DNA from: JBFMCT01 sp046565765
GTDB taxonomy: Bacteria > Actinomycetota > Acidimicrobiia > Acidimicrobiales > AC-14
Reading direction: 5' to 3'
Assembly (NCBI GenBank): GCA_046565765.1
Contig: JBKHXX010000082.1
Location: 1 to 20,857 of the forward strand
DNA: 20,857 nucleotides
Shown here one piece after another: positions 11,457 through 18,646 of the stretch (its first letter is position 1; the number at the start of each line of letters is the position of its first letter). Under the pieces are notes generated by a model. The model had not been told where the DNA came from, ran no database searches, and saw only the letters and a program-made list of their open reading frames with translations. Both the position numbers and the translations under genes were made by a program.

Positions 11457-12947
11457 GTGGCGACGGCGGTCGCCCTGGTCGTCACCCGGCGCGGCGCCTA
11501 CCTCAGCCCCGACGGGCTGGCCTACGTGGGCACCGCCCGGGGCCTGGTCGACGGGCTGGGTTACACGTCGCCGCCCGGCTCCCCGCCGGTGGGGAACTTC
11601 CCCCCGCTGTACTCGCTGGTCCTGGCGGGCGTGGGCGCCTTCGGCCCCGACCCGCTGACCGCCGCCCGCTTCGTGAACCCCGTCCTGTTCGGGCTCATCG
11701 TGCTCGTGGTGGGACTGGTCGCCCGCCGCCTCACCGGATCGCTGGCGCTCGCCTTCGCCGCCCAGGTGCTGGTGGCGGCCGGGGTCGACTTCCTGGCCTA
11801 CGCCACCTCCGCCCTCAGCGAGCCGCTGTTCCTGCTGCTCTCGATGCTGGCGCTGGCCGCGGTGGGCGCCTTCCTCGCCCGCCGCCGGCCAGCCTTCCTG
11901 CTGGCCGCCGCCCTCCTGGCTGCCGCCGCCTGCCTGACCCGCTACGTGGCCGTGGCCGCGGTGGCGGCCGGCGCGGCCGGGCTCGTCCTGCTCTCACCGG
12001 GGCCCCGGCGGGCATGGCGCAGCGGCTTCGCCTTCGCCGCGGTGGCGGTGGCCCCCCTCCTGGGATGGTTCTCCTGGGTGCAGAGCAGGGAGGGCCGGGC
12101 CACCAACCGGGAGGCGGTCTTCCACGCCCCCGGGGCCGACTACGTGGTCGACGCCCTGCGCAACGCGTCCACGTGGGTGGCGACCGACTGGCTGTCGTGG
12201 CCGGCCCGGGGGGTGGTGGCGGCGGTGGTCGTGGCGGCACTGGCCTTCTTCACCCGCCGGGCCGGCGGCGCCAACGCGAACCCCCGGCCGGCGCCGCCGC
12301 CGAGCCGCCGGCCGGCCGCCCTGGCCGCCCTGGCCGCCCTGGCGGTGGCCGCCTACCTGGGCGCCCTGGTCGTCGACCGCTTCCTGTTCGACGTCACCGG
12401 CCGCCTCGACGACCGCTTCCTCCTCCCCGTCCACGCCGGTGCGGTCGTTCTCGGCGTCTGGGCCGTTCGGGGGGTGGACCTGGCCCGCAGCCATGCCGTC
12501 CGGCTCGGTCTGAGCGCCATCGTGGGCCTCCAGGTGGCCAACGGGGCGCTGTGGGTCTGGGACGCGGTCGACGACCCGGCCTCCCGTCCCGGCGGGTTCA
12601 CCGCCCCGGCGTGGACGGCCTCCGAGGTCATCGACCAGGTGCGGGCGCTCCCCGAGGGGGCGACCGTGTTCACCAACCAGCCCGACGCGCTGTGGTTCCA
12701 CACGGGCCGGGCGGCGGCATCCATCCCCGAGGAGCGGGCGTTGCTCACCGGCGAGGAGAACGAGGACTTCGAGGCCGAGCTGGTGGCCATGGCCGACGCC
12801 ATGAGCCGGGGGGGCGTGCTCGTGTACTTCACCGCCACCCCGTCGCGCTCGGTCTTCCTGCCGACGCCGGCCGAGCTGGAACGGGCCCTCCCGCTCCAGC
12901 GGGCGGTGGCCGACGAGGTGGCGGTGGCCTACGTGCTGCGGCGCTGA
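11457..12947 (+). CDS. Multi-spanning GT-C-type glycosyltransferase (GT39/ArnT-like)
   Basis: A ~496-residue membrane protein with many Ala/Leu/Val-rich segments. The N-terminal loop motif SPDGLAYVGTARGLVDGLGY then PPVGNFPPLYSLVLAG is the typical first extracytoplasmic loop of lipid-linked-sugar glycosyltransferases of the GT-C fold, with the acidic catalytic residue in SPDG. A soluble C-terminal domain follows (GATVFTNQPDALWFHTGR). Acceptor unknown. The GTG at 11457 is the first standard start, but it cuts into a hydrophobic stretch: the same frame upstream (GTALLVLPALVATAVALVV) would complete the first membrane helix, so the true start may be nearer 11382 (an ATT overlapping the DAHP synthase stop). 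The 3' end overlaps the convergent GNAT gene by 19 bp. Confidence 0.7.
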   Translation: MATAVALVVTRRGAYLSPDGLAYVGTARGLVDGLGYTSPPGSPPVGNFPPLYSLVLAGVGAFGPDPLTAARFVNPVLFGLIVLVVGLVARRLTGSLALAFAAQVLVAAGVDFLAYATSALSEPLFLLLSMLALAAVGAFLARRRPAFLLAAALLAAAACLTRYVAVAAVAAGAAGLVLLSPGPRRAWRSGFAFAAVAVAPLLGWFSWVQSREGRATNREAVFHAPGADYVVDALRNASTWVATDWLSWPARGVVAAVVVAALAFFTRRAGGANANPRPAPPPSRRPAALAALAALAVAAYLGALVVDRFLFDVTGRLDDRFLLPVHAGAVVLGVWAVRGVDLARSHAVRLGLSAIVGLQVANGALWVWDAVDDPASRPGGFTAPAWTASEVIDQVRALPEGATVFTNQPDALWFHTGRAAASIPEERALLTGEENEDFEAELVAMADAMSRGGVLVYFTATPSRSVFLPTPAELERALPLQRAVADEVAVAYVLRR

Positions 12948-13744
12948 GCGCCCGGGCGCCACCACAGCGTCATGCGCATCACGCTGAGGAAGCCCAGCCG
13001 CTCGTAGACGGGGCGCCCGTGGTCGCTGGCGATGAGCACCGCCGGAAGGGCGGGCTCGGCGCAGATGGCGGCCCAGGTGACCGCCCGCCCGTAGCCCCTG
13101 CCCCGAGCGTCGGGCAGGGTGGCCACCCAGGTCACCTCGGTGAGGCCGTGGGCGACGTGGGCCGCTGCGCCCGACACCGCCCGCTCGCCCTCCCACCCGA
13201 CCCAGAACCGGTAGTCCGACCCCAGCAGGCCGGGACCGCCGATCGAGCCGCCGTCGGCCATGGGGTACCCCTCGACGACCACCCGGCTGTAGGCGTCCAG
13301 CTCCTCGGGCGAGGTCACCTCGGCCACCCGGAAGCCCTCGGGCAGCGGCCGTGCCGCGGCCTCGCCCGGCCCGCCCGCCGGCCGGAACATCATCGGCGGG
13401 TGTCCGACCAGCTCCAGGCCGAGCGGTCGCAGGTCGGCCGTGGGCCACATGGAGTAGAGGGACCACGTGCGCTCGGCAGGGAAGAAGGCCGTGGCCGCCT
13501 CCACCGCGGCGGCCTCCTGGGCCCCTCGCGCGGGCTGGAGCAGCACGGCGGCGGTGTCGAAGGAGAAGCCGGTGCCCGGGTCGGCCAGCACCAGCTCGTC
13601 GGACCTCTCGTAGCGGCCGCCGAGGCTGGCGGCCACCAGCCGCATCCGGTCGACCTCGCCGAACAGGAACCGGCGGACCAGGGAGTCCTCGACAGGGACG
13701 TCGGCCTCCCAGCCCGTGGTCAGCTCCCCGCCGGCGTCGCTCAA
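12929..13744 (-). CDS. GNAT-family N-acetyltransferase
   Basis: The 271-residue protein has a C-terminal GNAT fold: VTWVATLPDARGRGYGRAVTWAA carries the acetyl-CoA-binding RGxGxG motif, and PVYERLGFLSVMRMTLWW is the usual last strands. The N-terminal half (SLVRRFLFGEVDRMRLVAASLGG) is an extra domain seen in larger GNAT proteins. Its TTG start at 13744 overlaps the proA stop, indicating translational coupling. A later ATG is the alternative. Substrate unknown. Confidence 0.7.
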   Translation of the reverse strand: MSDAGGELTTGWEADVPVEDSLVRRFLFGEVDRMRLVAASLGGRYERSDELVLADPGTGFSFDTAAVLLQPARGAQEAAAVEAATAFFPAERTWSLYSMWPTADLRPLGLELVGHPPMMFRPAGGPGEAAARPLPEGFRVAEVTSPEELDAYSRVVVEGYPMADGGSIGGPGLLGSDYRFWVGWEGERAVSGAAAHVAHGLTEVTWVATLPDARGRGYGRAVTWAAICAEPALPAVLIASDHGRPVYERLGFLSVMRMTLWWRPGAQRRST

Positions 13745-14985
13745 CCTCGGATCTGGCCGTCGCCGGTGACGACGTACTTGACCGTGGTCAGCTCCCGCAG
13801 GCCCATGGGCCCGCGGGCGTGCAACTTCTGGGTGCTGATGCCGATCTCGGCGCCGAACCCGAACTGCTCGCCGTCGGTGAACCGGGTCGAGGCGTTGACG
13901 ATGACCGCCGCCGCATCCACCTCCCGGGCGAAGCGCCGGGCGGCATCGAGGTCCCGCGTGCAGATGGCCTCGGTGTGGCCCGACCCGTACCGGTTGACGT
14001 GGTCGATGGCGGCCGCCAGCGAGGGGACGACGGCGATCGACAGCTTGAGGTCGAGGAACTCGCGGCCGAAGTCCTCGTCCGAGGCCGCTCCCACCCGCTC
14101 CTCGCCGATCACCGACCGGGCCCGCTCGTCGCCGACCAGCTCCACGCCCTCCAGGGCAGCCGCCGCCCGGGGGAGGAACTGCCCGGCCACCGATTCGTGC
14201 ACGATCAGCGACTCGGCCGCGTTGCACACCGAGGGCCGCTGGGTCTTGGCGTTGACGACGATGGCCAGGGCGGCGTCGAGGTCGGCGGTGGCGTCCACGT
14301 AGACGTGGCAGTTGCCGTCCCCGTCGATCACGTAGGGGACGGTGGCGTTCTCCAGGATGCTGGCGATCAGCGACGGGCCGCCCCGGGGGATCAGGCAGTC
14401 GACGTAGCCCCGCAGCCGCATGAACTCGACCGCCGCCTCCCGGCTGGTGTCCTCCACCAGCACCAGGGCGTCCTCGGGCAGGCCCGCCTTGGCGAGGCCC
14501 TCCCGCAGCACCGCGGCGATGGCCATGTTGGAGCGGATGGCGGCCGACGAGCCCCGCAGGAAGGCCACGTTGCCCGATTTCAGGCAGAGCCCGAAGGCGT
14601 CGCTGGTCACGTTGGGACGGTTCTCGTAGATGATGGCCACCACGCCCAGCGGCACCCGGACCTTCTCGATGAGCAGGCCGTTGGGCCGGGTCCACCCCTC
14701 GACCACCTCGCCCACCGGGTCGGGCAGCCCGGCCACCTGGCGCAGGCCGGCGGCCATGGCCTCCACCCGGGCCGGCGTCAGCCGGAGCCGGTCGACCACC
14801 GCCGCCCGCTCCCCCCGCTCGCCGGCCGCGGCGACGTCGGCCGCGTTGGCCTCCAGCACCTCACCCGACCGGGCCTCGAGGAGGTCGGCGGCGGCCCGGA
14901 GGGCGGCGTCCTTGGCCGACGTGGAGGCGGTGGCCAGCAGCCGCGACGCGGCCTTGGCCCGCCGCCCCAGTTCTTCCATCGTCAT
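13741..14985 (-). CDS. proA: Gamma-glutamyl phosphate reductase
   Basis: ProA reduces glutamyl 5-phosphate to glutamate semialdehyde with NADPH in proline synthesis. The 414-residue protein has the aldehyde-dehydrogenase fold and family motifs: VPLGVVAIIYENRPNVTSDAF, KSGNVAFLRGSSAAIRSN, PRGGPSLI, NAKTQRPSVCNAAESLIVH with the catalytic Cys, and FTDGEQFGFGAEIGISTQKLHARGPMGL. Length is normal. ATG14985 has no ribosome site but a TAGCCT -10 box 7 nt upstream, so the transcript is probably leaderless. proB is not adjacent in the window. Confidence 0.95.
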   Translation of the reverse strand: MTMEELGRRAKAASRLLATASTSAKDAALRAAADLLEARSGEVLEANAADVAAAGERGERAAVVDRLRLTPARVEAMAAGLRQVAGLPDPVGEVVEGWTRPNGLLIEKVRVPLGVVAIIYENRPNVTSDAFGLCLKSGNVAFLRGSSAAIRSNMAIAAVLREGLAKAGLPEDALVLVEDTSREAAVEFMRLRGYVDCLIPRGGPSLIASILENATVPYVIDGDGNCHVYVDATADLDAALAIVVNAKTQRPSVCNAAESLIVHESVAGQFLPRAAAALEGVELVGDERARSVIGEERVGAASDEDFGREFLDLKLSIAVVPSLAAAIDHVNRYGSGHTEAICTRDLDAARRFAREVDAAAVIVNASTRFTDGEQFGFGAEIGISTQKLHARGPMGLRELTTVKYVVTGDGQIRG

Positions 14986-14992
14986 GGCGAAG

Positions 14993-14998
14993 AGGCTA
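14993..14998 (-). promoter_or_regulatory. Leaderless -10 box of proA
   Basis: TAGCCT on the minus strand, ending 7 nt before ATG14985, with no Shine-Dalgarno between. Confidence 0.45.
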
Positions 14999-15043
14999 CC
15001 GACACGGCGTCGGCGCCACGCAGGCCGGCCCGCCGAATCTCGC

Positions 15044-15078
15044 CCGTGGAACTTTTCGGGCGGCGGTACCGTGGAACT
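15044..15078 (+). repeat. Two copies of CCGTGGAACT flanking the nfeD promoter
   Basis: Exact 10-bp direct repeats at 15044-15053 and 15069-15078 (25-bp period) bracket and overlap TACCGT (15067-15072), the likely -10 of the nfeD-SPFH operon. They may be activator or repressor sites; GGAAC within each also resembles an ECF-type -35. Confidence 0.4.
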
Positions 15079-15097
15079 GCAAGGAGGACGTGCGGAC

Positions 15098-15565
15098 ATG
15101 GATCTCAGCTCCCCTGACGCCTGGCGGTGGGTGTTCCTCGTCCTGGCCGTCGCCTTCACCGTCGGGGAGATCGCCCTGGCCGGCACGTTCTTCCTCCTCC
15201 CCTTCGCCGCCGGGGCAGGCGCGGCCGCGCTGGCCGGGTTCATCGGCGCATCGGTCGGCGTGCTGTGGCTGCTCTTCCTGGTGATCTCGGCCGTCGCCTC
15301 CTCGGTGCTGTGGCCCCTGCGCCGCCGCCTCGACGCCCGCAACCCCCGGGCCGAGATCGGCGCCAACCGCTGGGTCGGGCGCCAGGCCTACGTGCTGCGG
15401 GACATCCCCGGCACGGGCGGCGAGACGGGCCTGGTGCGCCTCGACCGGGAGGAGTGGCGGGCCGAGAGCCTGGTCGGCGTGCCCATCCCCGCCGGCTCGA
15501 CGGTCCTCGTCAGCCGGGTCGACGGCACGCGCCTCGTCGTCCTCCCCCTGGAACTGAAGGAGTAG
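15098..15565 (+). CDS. NfeD-like membrane protein
   Basis: A 155-residue protein with two to three N-terminal membrane helices (WRWVFLVLAVAFTVGEIALAG, FFLLPFAAGAGAAALAGF, GVLWLLFLVISAVASSVL) and a C-terminal OB-fold domain (GRQAYVLRDI through VSRVDGTRLVVLPLE). NfeD proteins partner with SPFH/stomatin proteins in membrane microdomains, and the next gene is exactly that. ATG15098 follows AAGGAGG (15081-15087). An overlapping GTG at 15090 gives the wrong frame. First gene of an nfeD-SPFH-GNAT operon, divergent from proA. Confidence 0.85.
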   Translation: MDLSSPDAWRWVFLVLAVAFTVGEIALAGTFFLLPFAAGAGAAALAGFIGASVGVLWLLFLVISAVASSVLWPLRRRLDARNPRAEIGANRWVGRQAYVLRDIPGTGGETGLVRLDREEWRAESLVGVPIPAGSTVLVSRVDGTRLVVLPLELKE

Positions 15566-15567
15566 CC

Positions 15568-16524
15568 GTGTCGGTGATCATCGTGCTGGCGGCCCTTGCC
15601 GTCGTCCTGTTCGTCGTCGTCCTCAGCGCGGTGAAGATCATCCGCCCCTACGAACGGGGGCTGGTCGAGCGGCTGGGCAAGTACCACGCCACCGAGGAGC
15701 CGGGCCTGCGGCTGATCTTCCCCTTCATCGACCGCATGGTGCGCGTCGACATGCGGGAGCGGGTGGTCGACGTGCCGCCGCAGGAGGTCATCACCTCCGA
15801 CAACGTGGTCGTCTCCGTCGACGCCGTCGTGTACTACGAGGCCACCGACCCCCAGCGGCTCGTCTACAACGTGGTCGACTTTTACCTGGCCGTCACCAAG
15901 CTGGCCCAGACCAACCTGCGCAACGTGATCGGCGACATGCAGCTCGACGAGGCCCTGACGTCGCGCGACACGATCAACACCCGCCTGCGGGAGATCCTCG
16001 ACGACGCCACCGACAAGTGGGGTACGAGGGTCGTCCGGGTCGAGATCCAGCGCATCGACCCCCCGGCCGACGTCATGCACGCCATGCACGAGCAGATGAA
16101 GGCCGAGCGCACCCGGCGGGCCGTCGTCACCGCCGCTGCCGGCGAGCGAGAGGCGGCCATCACCCGGGCCGAGGGCGAGAAGCAGTCCGCCATCCTCTCC
16201 GCCCAGGGCCTCCGGGAGTCCGCCATCCTCGAGGCCGAGGGCCTGGCCGCCGCCACCCGCACTGCGGCCGAGGCCGAGCGGTTCCGCCAGGAGGCGGTGG
16301 CGGAGGGCGAGGCGGCCGCCATCCGCAGCGTCTACCAGGCCATCCACGACGGGAAGCCGTCGGCCGACCTCATCGCCATCAAGTACCTCGAGGCGCTCCA
16401 GACCGTCGCCAACGGCCAGGCCACGAAGCTGTTCCTCCCCACCGAGCTGTCCGCCGTCCTCGGCGCCCTCGGCGGCATGAAGGAGCTGTTCAACGAGATG
16501 GACGGCGCGCCGGCGCGCCGGTGA
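15568..16524 (+). CDS. SPFH/Band-7 (stomatin/paraslipin-like) protein
   Basis: The 318-residue product has an N-terminal membrane anchor (VIIVLAALAVVLFVVVLSAV) and an SPFH domain starting IIRPYERGLVERLGKYH, with RVVDVPPQEVITSDNVVVSVDAVVYYEATDPQRLVYNV and RIDPPADVMHAMHEQMKAERTRRA. A long Ala/Glu-rich coiled coil follows (about 185-260) and then the C-terminal oligomerisation segment. It forms membrane scaffold rings and may aid quality control or lipid organisation. GTG15568 follows AAGGAG by 5 nt, itself within the nfeD stop region, so translation is coupled to nfeD. Confidence 0.9.
   Translation: MSVIIVLAALAVVLFVVVLSAVKIIRPYERGLVERLGKYHATEEPGLRLIFPFIDRMVRVDMRERVVDVPPQEVITSDNVVVSVDAVVYYEATDPQRLVYNVVDFYLAVTKLAQTNLRNVIGDMQLDEALTSRDTINTRLREILDDATDKWGTRVVRVEIQRIDPPADVMHAMHEQMKAERTRRAVVTAAAGEREAAITRAEGEKQSAILSAQGLRESAILEAEGLAAATRTAAEAERFRQEAVAEGEAAAIRSVYQAIHDGKPSADLIAIKYLEALQTVANGQATKLFLPTELSAVLGALGGMKELFNEMDGAPARR
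16504..16519 (+). repeat. Doubled GGCGCGCC palindrome before a GNAT start codon
   Basis: GGCGCGCC occurs twice in tandem, forming a 16-bp perfect palindrome that ends 1 nt before GTG16521. As RNA it could fold GGCGCG/CGCGCC and hide the ribosome site, tying GNAT translation to ribosomes finishing the SPFH gene. Confidence 0.4.
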
Positions 16525-17030
16525 CCGTCCTCTCCGGCAGGGCGGTCACGCTTCGGGGCATGACCGAGGCCGATCTCGACGTGGTCTCCGCCCTCTTCGA
16601 GATCCCCGAGCTGCACGAGGCGTGGCCGGGCGTCGACCGCACCACCTTCGAGGACCAGCTGTCGGGGGCAGACGACGGTACCGGCCTGGTCGTCGAGGTC
16701 GACGGGGCGCCCGTCGGGTTCGTCCAGTACTACGAGGAGGCGGACCGGCACTACCGCTCGGCCAGCATCGACATCGCCCTCCATCCCGACTGGTGCGGCC
16801 GGGGTCTGGGCACCGACGCCCTGCGCACGCTGGCCCGCCACCTGTTCGACGACAAGGGCCACCACCGGATCACCATCGACCCTCACGTCGGCAACGCCCG
16901 GGCCATCGCGTCGTACCGCAAGGTCGGCTTCCGCGAGGTGGGCGTGATGCGCCGCTACGAGCTGGGCAACGACGGGGCGTGGCGGGACAGCCTCCTCATG
17001 GACCTGCTCGCCGACGAGTTCGACGGCTGA
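16521..17030 (+). CDS. GNAT acetyltransferase, RimJ/AAC(6')-like
   Basis: The 169-residue protein starts LSGRAVTLRGMTEADLDVV and has the acetyl-CoA-binding region IALHPDWCGRGLGTDALRTLARHLF, followed by HRITIDPHVGNARAIASYRKVGFREVGVMRRYE. This is the signature of the RimJ/RimL and AAC(6')-like GNAT group. Its GTG overlaps the SPFH stop (GTGA). Members acetylate proteins, polyamines or aminoglycosides; which one here cannot be told from sequence, so a resistance role should not be assumed. Confidence 0.82.
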   Translation: MTVLSGRAVTLRGMTEADLDVVSALFEIPELHEAWPGVDRTTFEDQLSGADDGTGLVVEVDGAPVGFVQYYEEADRHYRSASIDIALHPDWCGRGLGTDALRTLARHLFDDKGHHRITIDPHVGNARAIASYRKVGFREVGVMRRYELGNDGAWRDSLLMDLLADEFDG

Positions 17031-17124
17031 CCGCTACCACCTGCGACACGATTGCGACGCGACGGCGAGCCGGCCTCCGGCGGTCGGCCGTAACCGTCCC
17101 GTCCAGGCGCCGGACGGCGAGCGC

Positions 17125-17145
17125 GGCCCCCGCCCTTCAGGGGCC
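17125..17145 (+). terminator. GC hairpin after the nfeD-SPFH-GNAT operon
   Basis: GGCCCC (17125-17130) pairs with GGGGCC (17140-17145) across a 9-nt loop, in the 142-bp gap after the GNAT stop and before the next gene's start. No T-tract, so only a moderate terminator candidate. Confidence 0.35.
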
Positions 17146-17172
17146 GGGCCCGCTTCGCGCCACAATTGGGTC

Positions 17173-17829
17173 GTGGCTCCGCTCTCGCCCGTCGGCTTCG
17201 TCGTGGCCGCCGTCGTGGCGGTCCTGGCCTTCCTCGCCGGCGCCGGCGTGGCGGCAGCGGTCCTCCTGGGAGTGATCGTCGCCGGTGGCTGGGCCGCGAT
17301 GGCGGCCGTCCGGCGGCCTCGGGCGGAGCGCATCGACCCCTTCACCGTGCAGGACCCGTGGCGGTCCATGGTCATGCGGGCCCAGTCCACCCGCAACCGG
17401 TTCGCCGCGGCCGTGCGCAAGACGCCGCCCGGACCGCTCCATGACCGGCTGGCCGACATCGGCGGCCGGGTCGACGCCGCGGTCCGAGAGGCGTGGGCCA
17501 TCGCCAAGCGGGGCCACGACCTCGACAACGCCGTGCAGGCGCTCGACGTCCCCCGCATCCGCCGTGACCTGGAGCGGGGCGGCGACGAGGCCGTGGTGAC
17601 GTCGCTGCGGGGCCAGCTTTCGGCGGGGGAGCGCCTGGTGGCGGTGTCCGACGACGCCCGCACCCGCCTGGCGCGCCTCAACGCCCAACTGGACGAGTCC
17701 GTCGCCCAGGCCATCGAGCTGTCGGTCTCGGCCGGCGACGTGACCGCCCTCCAGCCTCTCGGCAGCGAGGTGGAAGAGGTGGTGACGGAGCTCGAGGCCC
17801 TGCGGCTGGCCATGGAGGAGACCTCCTGA
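17173..17829 (+). CDS. Membrane-anchored coiled-coil protein of unknown function
   Basis: A 218-residue protein with two close hydrophobic segments at the N-terminus (VGFVVAAVVAVLAFLAGAGVA and AVLLGVIVAGGWAAMAAV), then a long charged, helical region (about 60-215) rich in Ala, Arg, Asp and Glu with heptad-like spacing (DRLADIGGRVDAAVREAWAIAKRGHDL; LEALRLAMEE). No catalytic motif seen. CACAAT at 17161-17166 ends 6 nt before GTG17173, suggesting leaderless transcription. It is 86 nt ahead of the oxidase gene on the same strand. Function unknown. Confidence 0.65.
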   Translation: MAPLSPVGFVVAAVVAVLAFLAGAGVAAAVLLGVIVAGGWAAMAAVRRPRAERIDPFTVQDPWRSMVMRAQSTRNRFAAAVRKTPPGPLHDRLADIGGRVDAAVREAWAIAKRGHDLDNAVQALDVPRIRRDLERGGDEAVVTSLRGQLSAGERLVAVSDDARTRLARLNAQLDESVAQAIELSVSAGDVTALQPLGSEVEEVVTELEALRLAMEETS

Positions 17830-17915
17830 GCCCTTCAGCGACGGTTCATCCGGTGTCCGTCCAGCCGCAACTCCGGCGACCGCCGCCGGCAACACCGGTC
17901 GCGCACACTGGCGGC

Positions 17916-18629
17916 ATGCAACTCGCCACCGCTCTCGTCGACCCACCTCCTCGCCATCCGTCGGCCCCCACGCTGGCCACCCTCTCCCGGGACCAGCTGG
18001 CGCTCGAGCACCGCCGGACCCTCGACGCGCCCCGCCGCCGCTACGGCGTGCTCAGCCGCAGCCTGTTCACGGTCATGGACCTCGTCTACGGCAAGGGCCG
18101 GACGCTGCCCAAGTTCAAGGTCCTCGAGGTCGTCGCCCGCGTGCCGTACCAGGCGTGGGAACAGGTGGGCTACATCGCCATCACGCACCGCTACTCGCGC
18201 CCACCGTTGGCCCGCCGCATCTTCGAGCGGGTCGAGGAGTGCCGCAGCCAACAGGACAACGAGCAGTGGCACCTGTTGATCCTCGAGGAGCTGATCTGGT
18301 CGGCCGGGCTCCGGCAGGGGACGATCCGCTACCGCCTCCTCCCCCAGGTCCTCGCCTTCGCCTACCACCGCATCTCCTGCCTGCTCTACACCCTCAAGCC
18401 GGAATTGAGCTACGGCCTCAACGCCGACTTCGAGGACCACGCCGAGCACGAGTACGCCCAGTTCGTGGCCGAGAACCCCCAGCTCGAGTCGACGCCGTGG
18501 CGGTCGCTCATCGCCGACGACTACGGCCGGTTCGACTCGGTCGCCGATCTGCTGCGCCAGATCTCCTTCGACGAGCGGGTGCACAAGGAGGAGAGCCTCG
18601 CCCGCCTGGGCGCGGCCCGCTTCTCCTGA
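17916..18629 (+). CDS. Alternative oxidase-family diiron protein, PTOX-like
   Basis: Recognised by its diiron-site pattern. Glu71 sits in LEVVARVPYQAW, Glu116 and His119 in NEQWHLLILEEL, Glu173 in FEDHAEHEY, and Glu220 and His223 in DERVH. Tyr180, eight positions into the EDHAEHEY helix, matches the catalytic tyrosine of alternative oxidases. The phrases ARVPY...HLLI-EEL are closer to plastid terminal oxidase (PTOX) than to mitochondrial AOX. Such enzymes oxidise quinols and reduce oxygen to water without pumping protons. The 237-residue length is compact for the family. I chose ATG17916 over GTG17853 because the added N-terminus is Pro-rich and CACACT ends 5 nt before the ATG. A HugZ-like gene follows by 17 nt. 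Membrane-surface quinol oxidation is inferred; another diiron chemistry is possible. Confidence 0.78.
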   Translation: MQLATALVDPPPRHPSAPTLATLSRDQLALEHRRTLDAPRRRYGVLSRSLFTVMDLVYGKGRTLPKFKVLEVVARVPYQAWEQVGYIAITHRYSRPPLARRIFERVEECRSQQDNEQWHLLILEELIWSAGLRQGTIRYRLLPQVLAFAYHRISCLLYTLKPELSYGLNADFEDHAEHEYAQFVAENPQLESTPWRSLIADDYGRFDSVADLLRQISFDERVHKEESLARLGAARFS

Positions 18630-18646
18630 AGTGGTAGGCCGGTGGG

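Noticed and set aside
10102..11658. 518-codon frame overlapping the DAHP synthase on the same strand
   Set aside because: Arg/Pro-rich out-of-phase translation of a clearly recognised enzyme gene.
12318..12352. Tandem GCCGCCCTG 9-bp repeats
   Set aside because: They encode the Ala-Leu-Ala run of a membrane helix in the glycosyltransferase; no sign of a separate element.
12014..14302. Very long open frame (762 codons) antisense and out of phase to the glycosyltransferase, GNAT and proA genes
   Set aside because: High-GC shadow frame: Arg/Pro/Gly-rich, low-complexity, no domain, and it crosses three well-supported genes.
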